Origin: Aquimarina amphilecti
GTDB lineage: Bacteria; Bacteroidota; Bacteroidia; Flavobacteriales; Flavobacteriaceae
Assembly: GCF_900109375.1 (NCBI RefSeq)
Contig: NZ_FOAB01000007.1
Span: forward strand, 186,001 to 250,000
Reading direction: 5' to 3'
Length of the DNA stretch: 64,000 nucleotides
Below are positions 29,240-38,118 of the stretch, piece by piece. The translations under genes were made by a program, and so were the position numbers. The stretch's first letter is position 1; each line of letters starts with the position of its first letter. The notes beneath the pieces were generated by a model. It was not told where the DNA came from, did not search any database, and saw only the letters and a list, made by a program, of their open reading frames with translations.

Positions 29240-29647
29240 TTAGCTTTGTGTATTATTTTTTGCTGCAACCACGATTGTTACGTGATTAGAGCGTTTTCTT
29301 ATTCTGTGTGCGCGACCTTGTGGAGCAGGACGTAGTCTTTTCAACATACTTCCTCCATCTACACGAATCTCTTTTACAAAAAGATCTGCATCTTCAATAT
29401 TCGCCTCTTCATTCTTCGCTTGCCAGTTAGCTATTGCAGAAAGCAATAACTTTTCTAAACGACGCGATGCTTCTTTAGGGTTAAATCTAAGAATATGAAG
29501 CGCTCTTTCCACTTTCTCACCACGAACTAAATCCGCTACTAAGCGCATCTTACGAGGTGAAGTAGGACAGTTATTAAGCTTAGCAAAAGCAATCTGCTTT
29601 TTCTCCTCCTTAATCCTATCTGCCATTTCTCTTTTACGAACTCCCAT
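29240..29647 (-). CDS. rplV: 50S ribosomal protein L22
   Basis: A 135-residue protein lining the exit tunnel, where macrolide-resistance changes arise in other bacteria. It shows [25 protein letters not shown] and the tunnel-hairpin region [27 protein letters not shown] with no visible insertion or deletion. It lies 8 bp after rpsS. Confidence 0.98.
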   Translation of the reverse strand: MGVRKREMADRIKEEKKQIAFAKLNNCPTSPRKMRLVADLVRGEKVERALHILRFNPKEASRRLEKLLLSAIANWQAKNEEANIEDADLFVKEIRVDGGSMLKRLRPAPQGRAHRIRKRSNHVTIVVAAKNNTQS

Positions 29648-29655
29648 AGCTTAAA

Positions 29656-29934
29656 TTATTTTTTACCTTTATTTTTAGCACCAGCGTGCCCTCTAAAAGA
29701 ACGTGTTGGCGAAAATTCTCCTAACTTATGACCTACCATGTTTTCTGTAATATATACAGGAACAAATTGGCGACCATTATGCACTGCTATTGTTTGACCA
29801 ACAAAATCTGGTGATATCATTGATGCTCTAGACCAAGTCTTTATAACAGTCTTTTTATTAGCCTCTACATTCGCTGCAACTTTTTTCTCTAACTTATAAT
29901 GAATGTAAGGTCCTTTTTTTAATGAACGTGCCAT
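29656..29934 (-). CDS. rpsS: 30S ribosomal protein S19
   Basis: A 92-residue head protein. It has the canonical [41 protein letters not shown] and [15 protein letters not shown]. It starts 6 bp after rplB. Confidence 0.98.
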   Translation of the reverse strand: MARSLKKGPYIHYKLEKKVAANVEANKKTVIKTWSRASMISPDFVGQTIAVHNGRQFVPVYITENMVGHKLGEFSPTRSFRGHAGAKNKGKK

Positions 29935-29940
29935 ATCTTA

Positions 29941-30765
29941 TTATTTCTTTCTACGTTCTACAATATACTTATTACTCGCTTTCGTCTTAGAACGGGTTCT
30001 GTATCCTTTAGCAGGAAGACCTTTTCTAGAACGTGGATGACCTCCTGAAGACTTACCTTCACCACCACCCATTGGGTGATCGACTGGATTCATCACTACA
30101 GGACGTGTACGTGGACGACGACCTAACCAACGACTTCTACCAGCTTTACCACCAACTAGTAATTGATGATCACTATTAGAAACAGCACCTATAGTTGCCA
30201 TACAATTCATCAATATCAATCTTACTTCTCCAGAAGGTAATTTTACCGTAGCAAATTTACCATCACGAGCCATAAGTTGCGCAAATGAACCTGCACTACG
30301 CGCCATAACAGCACCTTGACCAGGACGTAATTCAATACAAGATATGATTGTACCTAAAGGGATATCACTTAGTGGCATTGCATTTCCAATTTCTGGAGCA
30401 ACATTACTACCAGAAACTATGTTCTGACCCACTTGCAGACCGTTTTGAGCTATAACATAACGCTTCTCACCATCTTGATAGTTTAGAAGCGCAATAAAAG
30501 CAGTTCTATTCGGATCGTATTCTATTGTTGCAACGGTAGCAGGAATCCCTTGCTTATCACGTTTAAAATCAATAATACGATATCTTTTCTTATGACCACC
30601 ACCTTTGTAGCGCATGGTCATTTTTCCTTGATTGTTTCTACCTCCAGATCTTTTTTTCGGAGCTAATAAACTCTTCTCCGGCTTATCAGTAGTAATGGCA
30701 TCATATCCATTAACTACTCTAAAACGCTGACCTGGGGTAATTGGTTTCAATTTTCTTACTGACAT
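29941..30765 (-). CDS. rplB: 50S ribosomal protein L2
   Basis: A 274-residue protein needed for subunit association and peptidyl-transfer-centre structure. It has the conserved [28 protein letters not shown] and the C-terminal [21 protein letters not shown], with the essential His in the HPMGGGEG loop. It lies 9 bp after rplW. Confidence 0.98.
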   Translation of the reverse strand: MSVRKLKPITPGQRFRVVNGYDAITTDKPEKSLLAPKKRSGGRNNQGKMTMRYKGGGHKKRYRIIDFKRDKQGIPATVATIEYDPNRTAFIALLNYQDGEKRYVIAQNGLQVGQNIVSGSNVAPEIGNAMPLSDIPLGTIISCIELRPGQGAVMARSAGSFAQLMARDGKFATVKLPSGEVRLILMNCMATIGAVSNSDHQLLVGGKAGRSRWLGRRPRTRPVVMNPVDHPMGGGEGKSSGGHPRSRKGLPAKGYRTRSKTKASNKYIVERRKK

Positions 30766-30774
30766 TTCTTAGTC

Positions 30775-31065
30775 TTAAAGATTACTATATAAATCAATTA
30801 CTTCACCTTCCGCCACCTGTACAATTGCCTTTTTAACAGCTTTTGTTTTACCAGTGACCATTCCCGTTTTTGTATAACGAGTTTTACGATCTGGACGGAC
30901 ATTAATTGTACGAACTTTAGTAACAGATACTCCATAAGCAGCTTCAACTGCTTTTTTGATCTCCACCTTATTCGCTTTCTTATCTACTACAAAACCATAG
31001 CGGTTATACACCTCACTATCAGCAGTAGCCTTTTCCGTAATAATAGGTTTTATTAAGATACTCAT
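30775..31065 (-). CDS. rplW: 50S ribosomal protein L23
   Basis: A 96-residue tunnel-exit protein that docks trigger factor and SRP. It has the typical IKPIITEKATADSEVYNRYGFVVDKKANKVEIKKAVE core. It lies 5 bp after rplD. Confidence 0.97.
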   Translation of the reverse strand: MSILIKPIITEKATADSEVYNRYGFVVDKKANKVEIKKAVEAAYGVSVTKVRTINVRPDRKTRYTKTGMVTGKTKAVKKAIVQVAEGEVIDLYSNL

Positions 31066-31070
31066 GGCTT

Positions 31071-31700
31071 CTATTTACTTAAATTCGTTTCAATTCCTTT
31101 CAAAGAACCTTCTAAAAGCACAACACTCTTTGCATTAAGTATTTTATAAGTACTTAATTCTGAGGATGTTACAACTTCAGAGCTTTTTAAATTGCGTGAC
31201 GACAAATATACATTTTTATTCGACTCTCCCAACACAAATAAAGATTTTTTATCCTCCAGCCCTAAAGACTTTAAAACTGCAGTAAAATTCTTTGTTTTAA
31301 TTGTATCAAAAGTAAAGTCTTCTACAACCGTAATTGCTTTGTCATTTGCCTTAATACTTAGCGCAGATTTACGTGCTAATCTTTTCAAATTCTTATTTAA
31401 TTTAAAAGAATAACTACGTGGTCTAGGTCCAAATATTCTACCTCCACCTTTAAAGATTGGAGATTTAATACTACCCGCTCTCGCTGTACCAGTTCCTTTT
31501 TGTTTCTTTATTTTTCTTGTACTACCAACAATCTCCGCACGCTCCTTAGCCTTGTGAGTTCCTTGGCGTTGATTAGCCAAATACTGCTTCACATCTAAGT
31601 ACACAGCATGATCATTAGGCTCTATACCAAAAACAGCGTCAGAAAGGTCTACCTTTCTTCCTGTTTCTTTTCCGTTAATATCGATTACTGCTACCTTCAT
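31071..31700 (-). CDS. rplD: 50S ribosomal protein L4
   Basis: A 209-residue tunnel protein; in E. coli it also autoregulates the S10 operon. The tunnel loop ([36 protein letters not shown]) is intact. Its ATG overlaps the rplC stop by one base (TAATG), which implies translational coupling. The terminator-like hairpin upstream of rplC could be a target for its regulation. Confidence 0.98.
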   Translation of the reverse strand: MKVAVIDINGKETGRKVDLSDAVFGIEPNDHAVYLDVKQYLANQRQGTHKAKERAEIVGSTRKIKKQKGTGTARAGSIKSPIFKGGGRIFGPRPRSYSFKLNKNLKRLARKSALSIKANDKAITVVEDFTFDTIKTKNFTAVLKSLGLEDKKSLFVLGESNKNVYLSSRNLKSSEVVTSSELSTYKILNAKSVVLLEGSLKGIETNLSK

Positions 31701-32317
31701 TACTTCTGAATCGTTACGTAAGCATTTTTATGTCCAGGAACACACCCTTTCACAACAAGTAAGTTCTTTTCAGTAACCACTTTTAACACTTTTAAGTTTT
31801 GAATTTTTACTTGATCTCCACCCATTCTTCCGGCCATTCGCATTCCTTTGAATACTCTAGCAGGGTAAGATGCTGCACCTATCGAACCTGGAGCTCTTAA
31901 ACGGTTGTGCTGACCGTGAGTTGCTTGTCCAACACCACCAAAGCCGTGTCTTTTAACAACTCCCTGAAAACCTTTACCTTTAGAAGTTGCTGAAACATCA
32001 ACAAATTCTCCTTCAGCAAAATGCTCTACAGTTACTGTATCTCCTAATTTGTACTCCTCCTCAAAACCTTGAAATTCGACAACTTTACGTTTAGCAACAG
32101 TTCCTGCTTTCTTAAAGTGACCTAAAGCCGCTTTAGTAGCATTTTTGTCTGCTTTGTCATCGAAACCTAGCTGAATAGCTTTATAACCATCAACTTCTTC
32201 AGTTCTGACTTGGGTAACCACACATGGGCCAGCTTCTATTACCGTACATGGAATATTCTTTCCATTTTCGTCGAAGATGCTAGTCATGCCGATCTTTTTT
32301 CCTATTAACCCAGACAT
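31700..32317 (-). CDS. rplC: 50S ribosomal protein L3
   Basis: A 205-residue assembly-initiator protein near the peptidyl-transferase centre. It starts [32 protein letters not shown] and contains [15 protein letters not shown] and [23 protein letters not shown]. It follows rpsJ after 149 bp of non-coding sequence that includes a strong terminator-like hairpin, so its expression may be controlled separately from the str genes. Confidence 0.98.
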   Translation of the reverse strand: MSGLIGKKIGMTSIFDENGKNIPCTVIEAGPCVVTQVRTEEVDGYKAIQLGFDDKADKNATKAALGHFKKAGTVAKRKVVEFQGFEEEYKLGDTVTVEHFAEGEFVDVSATSKGKGFQGVVKRHGFGGVGQATHGQHNRLRAPGSIGAASYPARVFKGMRMAGRMGGDQVKIQNLKVLKVVTEKNLLVVKGCVPGHKNAYVTIQK

Positions 32318-32357
32318 ATTTATTAATTATTAATTAGTATTCTACTTATTATTTTGC

Positions 32358-32388
32358 AAAAAAACAGGGTCAAAATACTTCAACCCTG
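32358..32388 (-). terminator. Strong terminator or attenuator between rpsJ and rplC
   Basis: On the minus strand CAGGGTTGAA pairs with TTTGACCCTG over a GTAT loop, giving a 10-bp stem with two G-U pairs, followed directly by seven T. This is a textbook intrinsic terminator, 78 bp past the rpsJ stop and 40 bp before rplC. As no consensus promoter is visible between it and rplC, it may act as an attenuator for the S10-spc genes. Confidence 0.85.
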
Positions 32389-32466
32389 AATGTATTTTTT
32401 TTGCCGTTTTTCCCTTGCACGCAGCTTGGGACATTTATCGTAAGACTTTCTTACTTAGAAGCTCTA

Positions 32467-32772
32467 TCAAACTTTGATTTCAACCTCTACTCCACTCGGT
32501 AATTCTAGCTTCATCAACGCATCAATCGTTTTTGAAGATGAGCTATAAATATCCAAAAGTCTTTTATAAGAACTTAATTGAAATTGCTCTCTAGATTTTT
32601 TATTAACGTGCGGAGAACGTAATACTGTAAAAATCTTCTTATGTGTTGGTAATGGAATTGGGCCAGTAACCACAGCTCCAGTACTCTTAACGGTCTTAAC
32701 AATCTTCTCAGCAGATTTATCTACCAAGTTATGATCGTAAGATTTTAGTTTTATTCTAATTTTTTGACTCAT
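32467..32772 (-). CDS. rpsJ: 30S ribosomal protein S10
   Basis: A 101-residue head protein (NusE when acting with NusB in antitermination). The start is chosen at [20 protein letters not shown], the conserved N-terminus; an upstream ATG would overlap fusA. Further family segments are [31 protein letters not shown]. It lies 10 bp after fusA with no tuf gene between them and is followed by a terminator-like hairpin. Confidence 0.98.
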   Translation of the reverse strand: MSQKIRIKLKSYDHNLVDKSAEKIVKTVKSTGAVVTGPIPLPTHKKIFTVLRSPHVNKKSREQFQLSSYKRLLDIYSSSSKTIDALMKLELPSGVEVEIKV

Positions 32773-32782
32773 TTCTGTAAGA

Positions 32783-34909
32783 TTAAGCGTTAACTCCTTT
32801 TGCTGCTGCAATTACTTCTTCTGAAATATTAGAAGGAGTTTCAGCATAGTGAGAAAATTCCATAGTAGATGTTGCTCTACCAGATGACAATGTTCTTAAT
32901 GTAGTAACATATCCAAACATCTCAGAAAGTGGCACAGTAGCTTTCACAGTTTTTGCACCTGCTCTATCTCCCATATCACTAACCTGTCCTCTACGTCTAT
33001 TAAGGTCACCTACGATATCACCCATATTTTCTTCTGGAGTAATAACTTCTAGTTTCATAATAGGCTCCATAATAACAGCTTTCGCAGCTTTTGCTGAATT
33101 CTTAAATCCTAACTTAGCTGCCAATTCGAATGATAATTGATCCGAATCCACATCATGATAAGAACCATCTTTCAATGTTACTTTCATAGCATCTACTTCA
33201 TAACCTGCTAATGGACCATTTACCATAGCCATTTTAAATCCTTTTTCAATTGAAGGGATAAATTCTTTAGGAACGTTACCACCCTTAATAGTAGACTCAA
33301 ACTGAAGACCAACTTCACCCTCTGCAGCTGGTTCAATTGTAAACACAATATCCGCAAATTTACCACGACCACCAGATTGTTTCTTATAAACCTCTCTATG
33401 ATCAGCCGCCTGAGTAATAGCTTCTTTATATTCTACCTGAGGTTGACCCTGATTAACCTCTACTTTGAATTCGCGCTTTAAACGATCTACAATCACATCC
33501 AAGTGAAGTTCACCCATTCCTGAAATTATAGTCTGTCCTGAAGCTTCATCTGAACGCACAGTAAATGTAGGATCCTCTTCCGCTAACTTAGCTAATCCCA
33601 TACCTAATTTATCAACATCAGCTTTCGTTTTAGGCTCAACAGCAATACCAATTACTGGATCTGGAAAGTCCATAGATTCTAAAACTATAGGATGCTTCTC
33701 TGCTGTAAGTGTATCTCCTGTCTTAATGGATTTAAATCCAACAGCTGCTCCTATATCTCCAGCTTCTATGTATTCAATAGCATTTTGCTTATTCGCATGC
33801 ATTTGGTAGATACGTGAAATACGTTCTTTTTTACCAGAACGATTATTTAACACATAAGAACCAGCATCTAAACGACCTGAATATGCACGGAAAAATGCTA
33901 AACGTCCCACAAATGGATCCGTAGCAATTTTAAATGCTAAAGCCGCAAACGGCTCCTTTACATCTGGCTTACGAATCTCCTCTTCATCAGTATTAGGATT
34001 CATCCCTACAATACCTTCTTTATCTGTTGGAGAAGGTAAGTAACGACACACAGCATCTAATAAAAACTGAACACCTTTATTCTTAAACGCAGATCCACAG
34101 ATCATCGGAATGATAGACATATCCATCACAGCAGCCCTAAGTGCAGCGTGCACTTCTTCTTCCGTAATAGAATCCTCATCTTCCATAAATTTCTCTAGGA
34201 GGTCTTCGTCATAAGCAGCAACCTCTTCTATAAGCTTACCACGAAGTATTTTTGCTTCTTCTTTAAGATCTTCAGGAATATCTACAACATCAAACGTAGA
34301 ACCCATTCCTTCTTCATGCCATATGATAGCACGATTCTTAACTAAATCTACAATACCTTTAAAATCTTCTTCGTCACCAATATTCAATACAATAGGAACT
34401 GCATTAGATCCTAACATATCTTTCACTTGCTGACAAACTTCCATAAAATTAGATCCTTGACGATCCATTTTATTCACAAACCCTATTCTTGGAACTTTGT
34501 AATTATCCGCAAGCCTCCAGTTAGTTTCTGACTGTGGCTCAACACCATCAACAGCACTAAACAAGAACACTAACCCATCAAGTACACGCAACGAACGATT
34601 CACTTCTACCGTAAAATCTACGTGACCCGGAGTATCAATAATATTAAAGTGATATCCCTTGGTATCATCCAAAGGTTGACCATTTTCTGTTGGAAAACTC
34701 CACTCACATGTTGTTGCAGCTGAAGTAATAGTAATACCTCTTTCTTGCTCTTGCTCCATCCAGTCCATAGTAGCAGCACCATCATGAACCTCACCAATCT
34801 TGTGACTTACACCGGTATAATAAAGAATACGCTCTGTTGTCGTTGTCTTTCCTGCGTCAATATGCGCAGCAATACCTATATTTCTTGTATATTTTAAATC
34901 TCTAGCCAT
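32783..34909 (-). CDS. fusA: Elongation factor G
   Basis: The translocation GTPase, 708 residues. Motifs seen are G1 [19 protein letters not shown], the switch I region [21 protein letters not shown]3 [16 protein letters not shown] and G4 NKMDRQG, followed by EF-G domains II-V ([18 protein letters not shown], the EGF_II signature region). It is in the str operon between rpsG (13 bp) and rpsJ (10 bp). Confidence 0.98.
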   Translation of the reverse strand: MARDLKYTRNIGIAAHIDAGKTTTTERILYYTGVSHKIGEVHDGAATMDWMEQEQERGITITSAATTCEWSFPTENGQPLDDTKGYHFNIIDTPGHVDFTVEVNRSLRVLDGLVFLFSAVDGVEPQSETNWRLADNYKVPRIGFVNKMDRQGSNFMEVCQQVKDMLGSNAVPIVLNIGDEEDFKGIVDLVKNRAIIWHEEGMGSTFDVVDIPEDLKEEAKILRGKLIEEVAAYDEDLLEKFMEDEDSITEEEVHAALRAAVMDMSIIPMICGSAFKNKGVQFLLDAVCRYLPSPTDKEGIVGMNPNTDEEEIRKPDVKEPFAALAFKIATDPFVGRLAFFRAYSGRLDAGSYVLNNRSGKKERISRIYQMHANKQNAIEYIEAGDIGAAVGFKSIKTGDTLTAEKHPIVLESMDFPDPVIGIAVEPKTKADVDKLGMGLAKLAEEDPTFTVRSDEASGQTIISGMGELHLDVIVDRLKREFKVEVNQGQPQVEYKEAITQAADHREVYKKQSGGRGKFADIVFTIEPAAEGEVGLQFESTIKGGNVPKEFIPSIEKGFKMAMVNGPLAGYEVDAMKVTLKDGSYHDVDSDQLSFELAAKLGFKNSAKAAKAVIMEPIMKLEVITPEENMGDIVGDLNRRRGQVSDMGDRAGAKTVKATVPLSEMFGYVTTLRTLSSGRATSTMEFSHYAETPSNISEEVIAAAKGVNA

Positions 34910-34922
34910 TTCTGTTTATTGA

Positions 34923-35399
34923 TTAAAATCTAAAGTGTGAGAATGCCTTATTTGCTTCAGCCATCTTATGAGTATCCACTCTCTTCTTAACCGCTGCTCC
35001 TTCTTCTTTTTCTGCAGCAATAATCTCTGCAGCAAGTTTTTGAGCCATAGACTTCTCGTTTCTTTTACGTGAAAAAGTAATCAACCACTTCATAGCGGTA
35101 GATATTTTTCTATCAGGTCTAATTGGGTTAGGTATCTGGAAGGTAGCCCCTCCAACACGACGGCTTCTTACTTCTACGTGCGGCATTACGTTAGACAACG
35201 CATCTTTCCACATTTCCAAAGCAGTTTTTTCTTCGTTTTGTTTTTTCTCTTCTACGATATCAATAGCATCATAGAAAATTTTGAAAGCAACCGATTTCTT
35301 TCCGTCCCACATCATCATATTTACAAAACGAGTCACTAATTGATCGTTAAAACGAGGATCCGGCAAAATAGGTCTTTTTTTAGCCTTTCTTTTTCTCAT
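34923..35399 (-). CDS. rpsG: 30S ribosomal protein S7
   Basis: A 158-residue primary 16S rRNA-binding protein of the head, the str-operon autoregulator in E. coli. It has the conserved [50 protein letters not shown] and [19 protein letters not shown]. It lies 23 bp after rpsL. Confidence 0.98.
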   Translation of the reverse strand: MRKRKAKKRPILPDPRFNDQLVTRFVNMMMWDGKKSVAFKIFYDAIDIVEEKKQNEEKTALEMWKDALSNVMPHVEVRSRRVGGATFQIPNPIRPDRKISTAMKWLITFSRKRNEKSMAQKLAAEIIAAEKEEGAAVKKRVDTHKMAEANKAFSHFRF

Positions 35400-35422
35400 G
35401 TCTTCTTCTTAAAGTTTTTTAA

Positions 35423-35797
35423 TTACTTCTTAGGGCGTTTTGCACCATACTTAGATCTACGTTGCGTTCTACCTTCTACACCTGCGGTGTCTAAAGCTCC
35501 ACGTACAATGTGATATCTAACTCCTGGTAAATCTTTTACCCTTCCACCTCTAACTAATACTATCGAGTGCTCCTGTAGATTGTGACCCTCACCTCCGATG
35601 TATGCGTTTACTTCCTTACCATTTGTTAACCTAACACGAGCTACTTTACGCATAGCTGAATTTGGTTTTTTTGGTGTAGTAGTATAAACACGCGTACAAA
35701 CACCGCGGCGTTGCGGGCAAGAATCTAAAGCAGCCGATTTACTCTTCTTAGTTATTTTGGCTCTACCTTTTCTTACTAATTGTGAAATTGTTGGCAT
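35423..35797 (-). CDS. rpsL: 30S ribosomal protein S12
   Basis: A 124-residue decoding-centre protein. The start is chosen at [20 protein letters not shown], the universal S12 N-terminus; the longer upstream frame runs through the promoter. The streptomycin-related loops [20 protein letters not shown] and [21 protein letters not shown] appear wild-type. It is the first gene of the str-S10-spc-alpha cluster, with a near-consensus promoter 57 bp upstream. Confidence 0.98.
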   Translation of the reverse strand: MPTISQLVRKGRAKITKKSKSAALDSCPQRRGVCTRVYTTTPKKPNSAMRKVARVRLTNGKEVNAYIGGEGHNLQEHSIVLVRGGRVKDLPGVRYHIVRGALDTAGVEGRTQRRSKYGAKRPKK

Positions 35798-35853
35798 AAT
35801 TTGCTTTACACTATTATTAAAATAATTTTTAATTACCTCTTTTATGAGGGCTG

Positions 35854-35884
35854 CAAAGGTATAAATATTTTTCGTCAATTCAAA
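35854..35884 (-). promoter_or_regulatory. Promoter of the str ribosomal operon
   Basis: On the minus strand: TTTG (35881-35884), a 19-nt spacer, then TACCTTTG (35854-35861). This matches the Bacteroidota primary-sigma consensus (-33 TTTG, -7 TAnnTTTG) in every fixed position. The predicted leader to rpsL is about 50 nt and contains a small CCTC/GAGG hairpin. Confidence 0.85.
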
Positions 35885-35981
35885 TCCTAACGCATTAATT
35901 TTCAAATAGATTTAAAATGATATTATTTAACCGTAACAAATCCCTGTATTTTCCGTTATTTTAGCACTATTAAAAACAAAA

Positions 35982-37676
35982 TTGAAAACTCCTACATCAT
36001 ACATCTTTCTCCTTTTCATAGCTATACATTCATTTTGCAATGCGCAAAACACCATTCTTAATCTAACCATCCAAGGAATAGACTCTACCGAAACTAGCAA
36101 AATAGATAGTACCGAATACACAAAAACCTTTAAAAATTTTATAGACTTAAAAACTGAGGTAGTAAAAACCCAAAAAACACTACTTCAATTAGGATATCTC
36201 GACTCACAACTACTGGAGCTAAAAAAAACATCCGACTCTTCCTTTGTAAGCACCTTTGAGCTTAACAAAAAATACAAAAACATAACAATCCACTACAACA
36301 AAAACTCAATTCCAATTAGAGCACTAAAACAAATATCCACAAAAGTAACTGACAAGCACTTTTCTATACCATTAAAAAGAACCGAAGAAGTATTACAATT
36401 TCTAACAAACTTCTTTGTCGACCAAGGAAACACATTCAGCAATTTATCGCTAACAGATATTAAAAAAGATAATGATAACATTATTGCTAAGCTCATAAAC
36501 TCAACAAGCAACAAAAGAACAATTGATGACATTATTATAAAAGGATACAGTAAATTCCCATACTCTTATCTCAAATACAATAGCAGAATACGAAAAGGAG
36601 CTACGTTTAACAAGAATGACATTTTAAAAAAATCACTCACCATTGACAATTTAGGTTTTGCAAAAAGCATCAAAGCTCCTGAGGTTTTGTTTGGAAAAGA
36701 CTCAACCAAAGTATATTTATACCTTAAAAAGAAAACAGCAAATAGCTTTGATGGTTTTCTTGGATTTTCCACAGATACAGAATCTGGAAATCTAGAACTT
36801 AACGGATATCTAGACCTTAAACTTATAAATAATTTGAATTTTGGAGAAAAACTAAACCTAATCTACAAAAGCGATGGCAATGAGCAACAAAGATTTCAAG
36901 CTAATATTTCGTTACCTTATATTTTAAAGACCCCCATTGGTATTGAAGCAGGTATAGAGATATTCAAAAAGGACTCTAGCTTCTTAATTACAGAACAAAA
37001 CATCGACATTAACTACTTAATTAATAACAAAGATAAAATCTCAGTAGGATACTCTTCAATCTCTTCTAACAACCTTCTAGACAACCCCCAACCCCTACTT
37101 AACATTAACGATTACAATTCATCATTCTTTACACTAAGCTTCAACCACACTTTAAGGCAAAACAAAAACCTGTTCCCAATAAAAAATTCTTATTCCCTTA
37201 GAACAGAATTAGGCTCAAGAAACACTGAAAACAACAAAACAACTCAAATAAAAAGCAATTTAAGCTTAAGCTACATATTTGAACTAAATCAAAGAAATTC
37301 TATATCACTTAAAAACAGTGCTGCTATTATTTTTTCCGACGACTTATTTGTCAACGAACTTTTTCGATTTGGCGGAATCAACTCAATTCGCGGTTTTGAA
37401 GAAAATAGCATCAACGCATCACTATTCAACGTGCTAAATACAGAATACCAATACACACTATCACCTAATTTATATATTCACTCCATAATAGATTACTCCT
37501 ATTTTGAAGACGAAACCAACAAAATATCAGACAATCTCACCAGTTTCGGCATAGGCATCGGACTAAACACTCAAACAGGCCTATTTCGAATTATTTTTGC
37601 AAATGGAAAAAACAGTGATTCTAACTTCAAGTTCTCCAACACAAAGGTTCATATAAGTCTAAATGCAATATTTTGA
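35982..37676 (+). CDS. Omp85/BamA-TamA superfamily outer-membrane protein
   Basis: A 564-residue protein: signal peptide (about 1-22, ending CNAQ), POTRA-like periplasmic segments (about 150-250; TIDDIIIKGYSKFPYSYLKYN) and a C-terminal beta-barrel ending in Phe. The Omp85 lid motif is visible as FRFGGINSIRGFEENSI. The family inserts or exports proteins or lipids at the outer membrane; it is shorter than BamA and more TamA-like, so the exact role is open. No in-frame ATG exists upstream and none lies near the N-terminus, so a TTG start is the best choice. The coding strand is notably rich in A and C and poor in G compared with its neighbours. Confidence 0.85.
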   Translation: MKTPTSYIFLLFIAIHSFCNAQNTILNLTIQGIDSTETSKIDSTEYTKTFKNFIDLKTEVVKTQKTLLQLGYLDSQLLELKKTSDSSFVSTFELNKKYKNITIHYNKNSIPIRALKQISTKVTDKHFSIPLKRTEEVLQFLTNFFVDQGNTFSNLSLTDIKKDNDNIIAKLINSTSNKRTIDDIIIKGYSKFPYSYLKYNSRIRKGATFNKNDILKKSLTIDNLGFAKSIKAPEVLFGKDSTKVYLYLKKKTANSFDGFLGFSTDTESGNLELNGYLDLKLINNLNFGEKLNLIYKSDGNEQQRFQANISLPYILKTPIGIEAGIEIFKKDSSFLITEQNIDINYLINNKDKISVGYSSISSNNLLDNPQPLLNINDYNSSFFTLSFNHTLRQNKNLFPIKNSYSLRTELGSRNTENNKTTQIKSNLSLSYIFELNQRNSISLKNSAAIIFSDDLFVNELFRFGGINSIRGFEENSINASLFNVLNTEYQYTLSPNLYIHSIIDYSYFEDETNKISDNLTSFGIGIGLNTQTGLFRIIFANGKNSDSNFKFSNTKVHISLNAIF

Positions 37677-37691
37677 CCCACCTGTTCAACT

Positions 37692-37744
37692 CAAACAACA
37701 ACAAAACAACAACAAAACAACAACAAAACAACAACAAAAACAAA
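37692..37744 (+). repeat. 11-bp tandem repeat, about four copies
   Basis: A unit of the form ACAACAACAAA is repeated about four times head to tail and consists only of A and C. It begins some 15 bp after the Omp85 stop codon. Related CAACAAAA pieces are scattered for another 100 bp. Such repeats can vary in copy number by slippage. Confidence 0.85.
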
Positions 37745-37983
37745 GGCTGTAAAACAGCTAATTTCGCAAAATCAAAACTCCAATCAGTTTTACCATTAAA
37801 CAAGTAACAAAACCAACAAAACAACAAAACCCTTGCCATCAACAACAATTACTAAGCAGCCTTAATATTCTCAAAACAAAAGAATTACATCTAAACAAAA
37901 AAAACAAGCCGATATTTCTTACAATCAAAAAGCAAACCTTAAAACATTGTTAAAAAACAAGCGTAAAAAAGCACAACCATAGC

Positions 37984-37999
37984 ACTATAACGTTATAGT
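37984..37999. promoter_or_regulatory. 16-bp palindromic operator candidate upstream of susC
   Basis: ACTATAACGTTATAGT is a perfect 16-bp palindrome whose centre is about 127.5 bp upstream of the susC ATG. Its inner 14 bp are identical to the palindrome upstream of eno, also about 128 bp from that start codon. It lies some 60 bp upstream of the candidate -33 box, a position more typical of an activator site than of a repressor site. Confidence 0.6.
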
Positions 38000-38058
38000 A
38001 GGTTTTCACATTATATTAACCAGAGGTGAACAATAATTTAATTTTTAACTAAATAAAA

Positions 38059-38090
38059 GTTGTTTAATTAAGATATTATTATGATTTTTG
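38059..38090 (+). promoter_or_regulatory. Putative promoter of the susCD operon
   Basis: GTTG (38059-38062), 20 nt, then GATTTTTG (38083-38090). Each box differs by one base from TTTG and TAnnTTTG. The ATG lies 28 bp after the -7 box, giving a short leader. Spacing is right but the match is imperfect, consistent with a promoter that needs an activator. Confidence 0.4.
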
Positions 38091-38118
38091 GCATTGGCTA
38101 ATTCAAATAAATTATAAA

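Larger units (their letters stand above)
37677..38118 (+). other. 442-bp intergenic region: A/C-rich repeats, palindrome, susC promoter
   Basis: No gene of usable length is seen. The first 280 bp are A/C-rich and very poor in G on the plus strand and include an 11-bp tandem repeat. The second part holds the CTATAACGTTATAG palindrome (in a 16-bp perfect version) and a promoter candidate for susC. No clear terminator follows the Omp85 gene, though a small RNA from this region cannot be excluded. Confidence 0.7.

Noticed and set aside
18622..35797. A new system hidden in the ribosomal block
   Set aside because: Every gene is a known translation or transcription component in standard order, with rpmJ and rpmD found in their expected gaps. 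Only the regulatory gaps are of interest.
35798..35905. Longer rpsL start
   Set aside because: Would translate the promoter region; S12 begins MPTISQL.
35927..36121. Small minus-strand ORF opposite the Omp85 gene start
   Set aside because: Antisense shadow with no family features, overlapping the Omp85 signal peptide.
37692..37744. CRISPR array
   Set aside because: The repeats are 11 bp, directly adjacent and without unique spacers; it is a simple tandem repeat. No cas gene is present.
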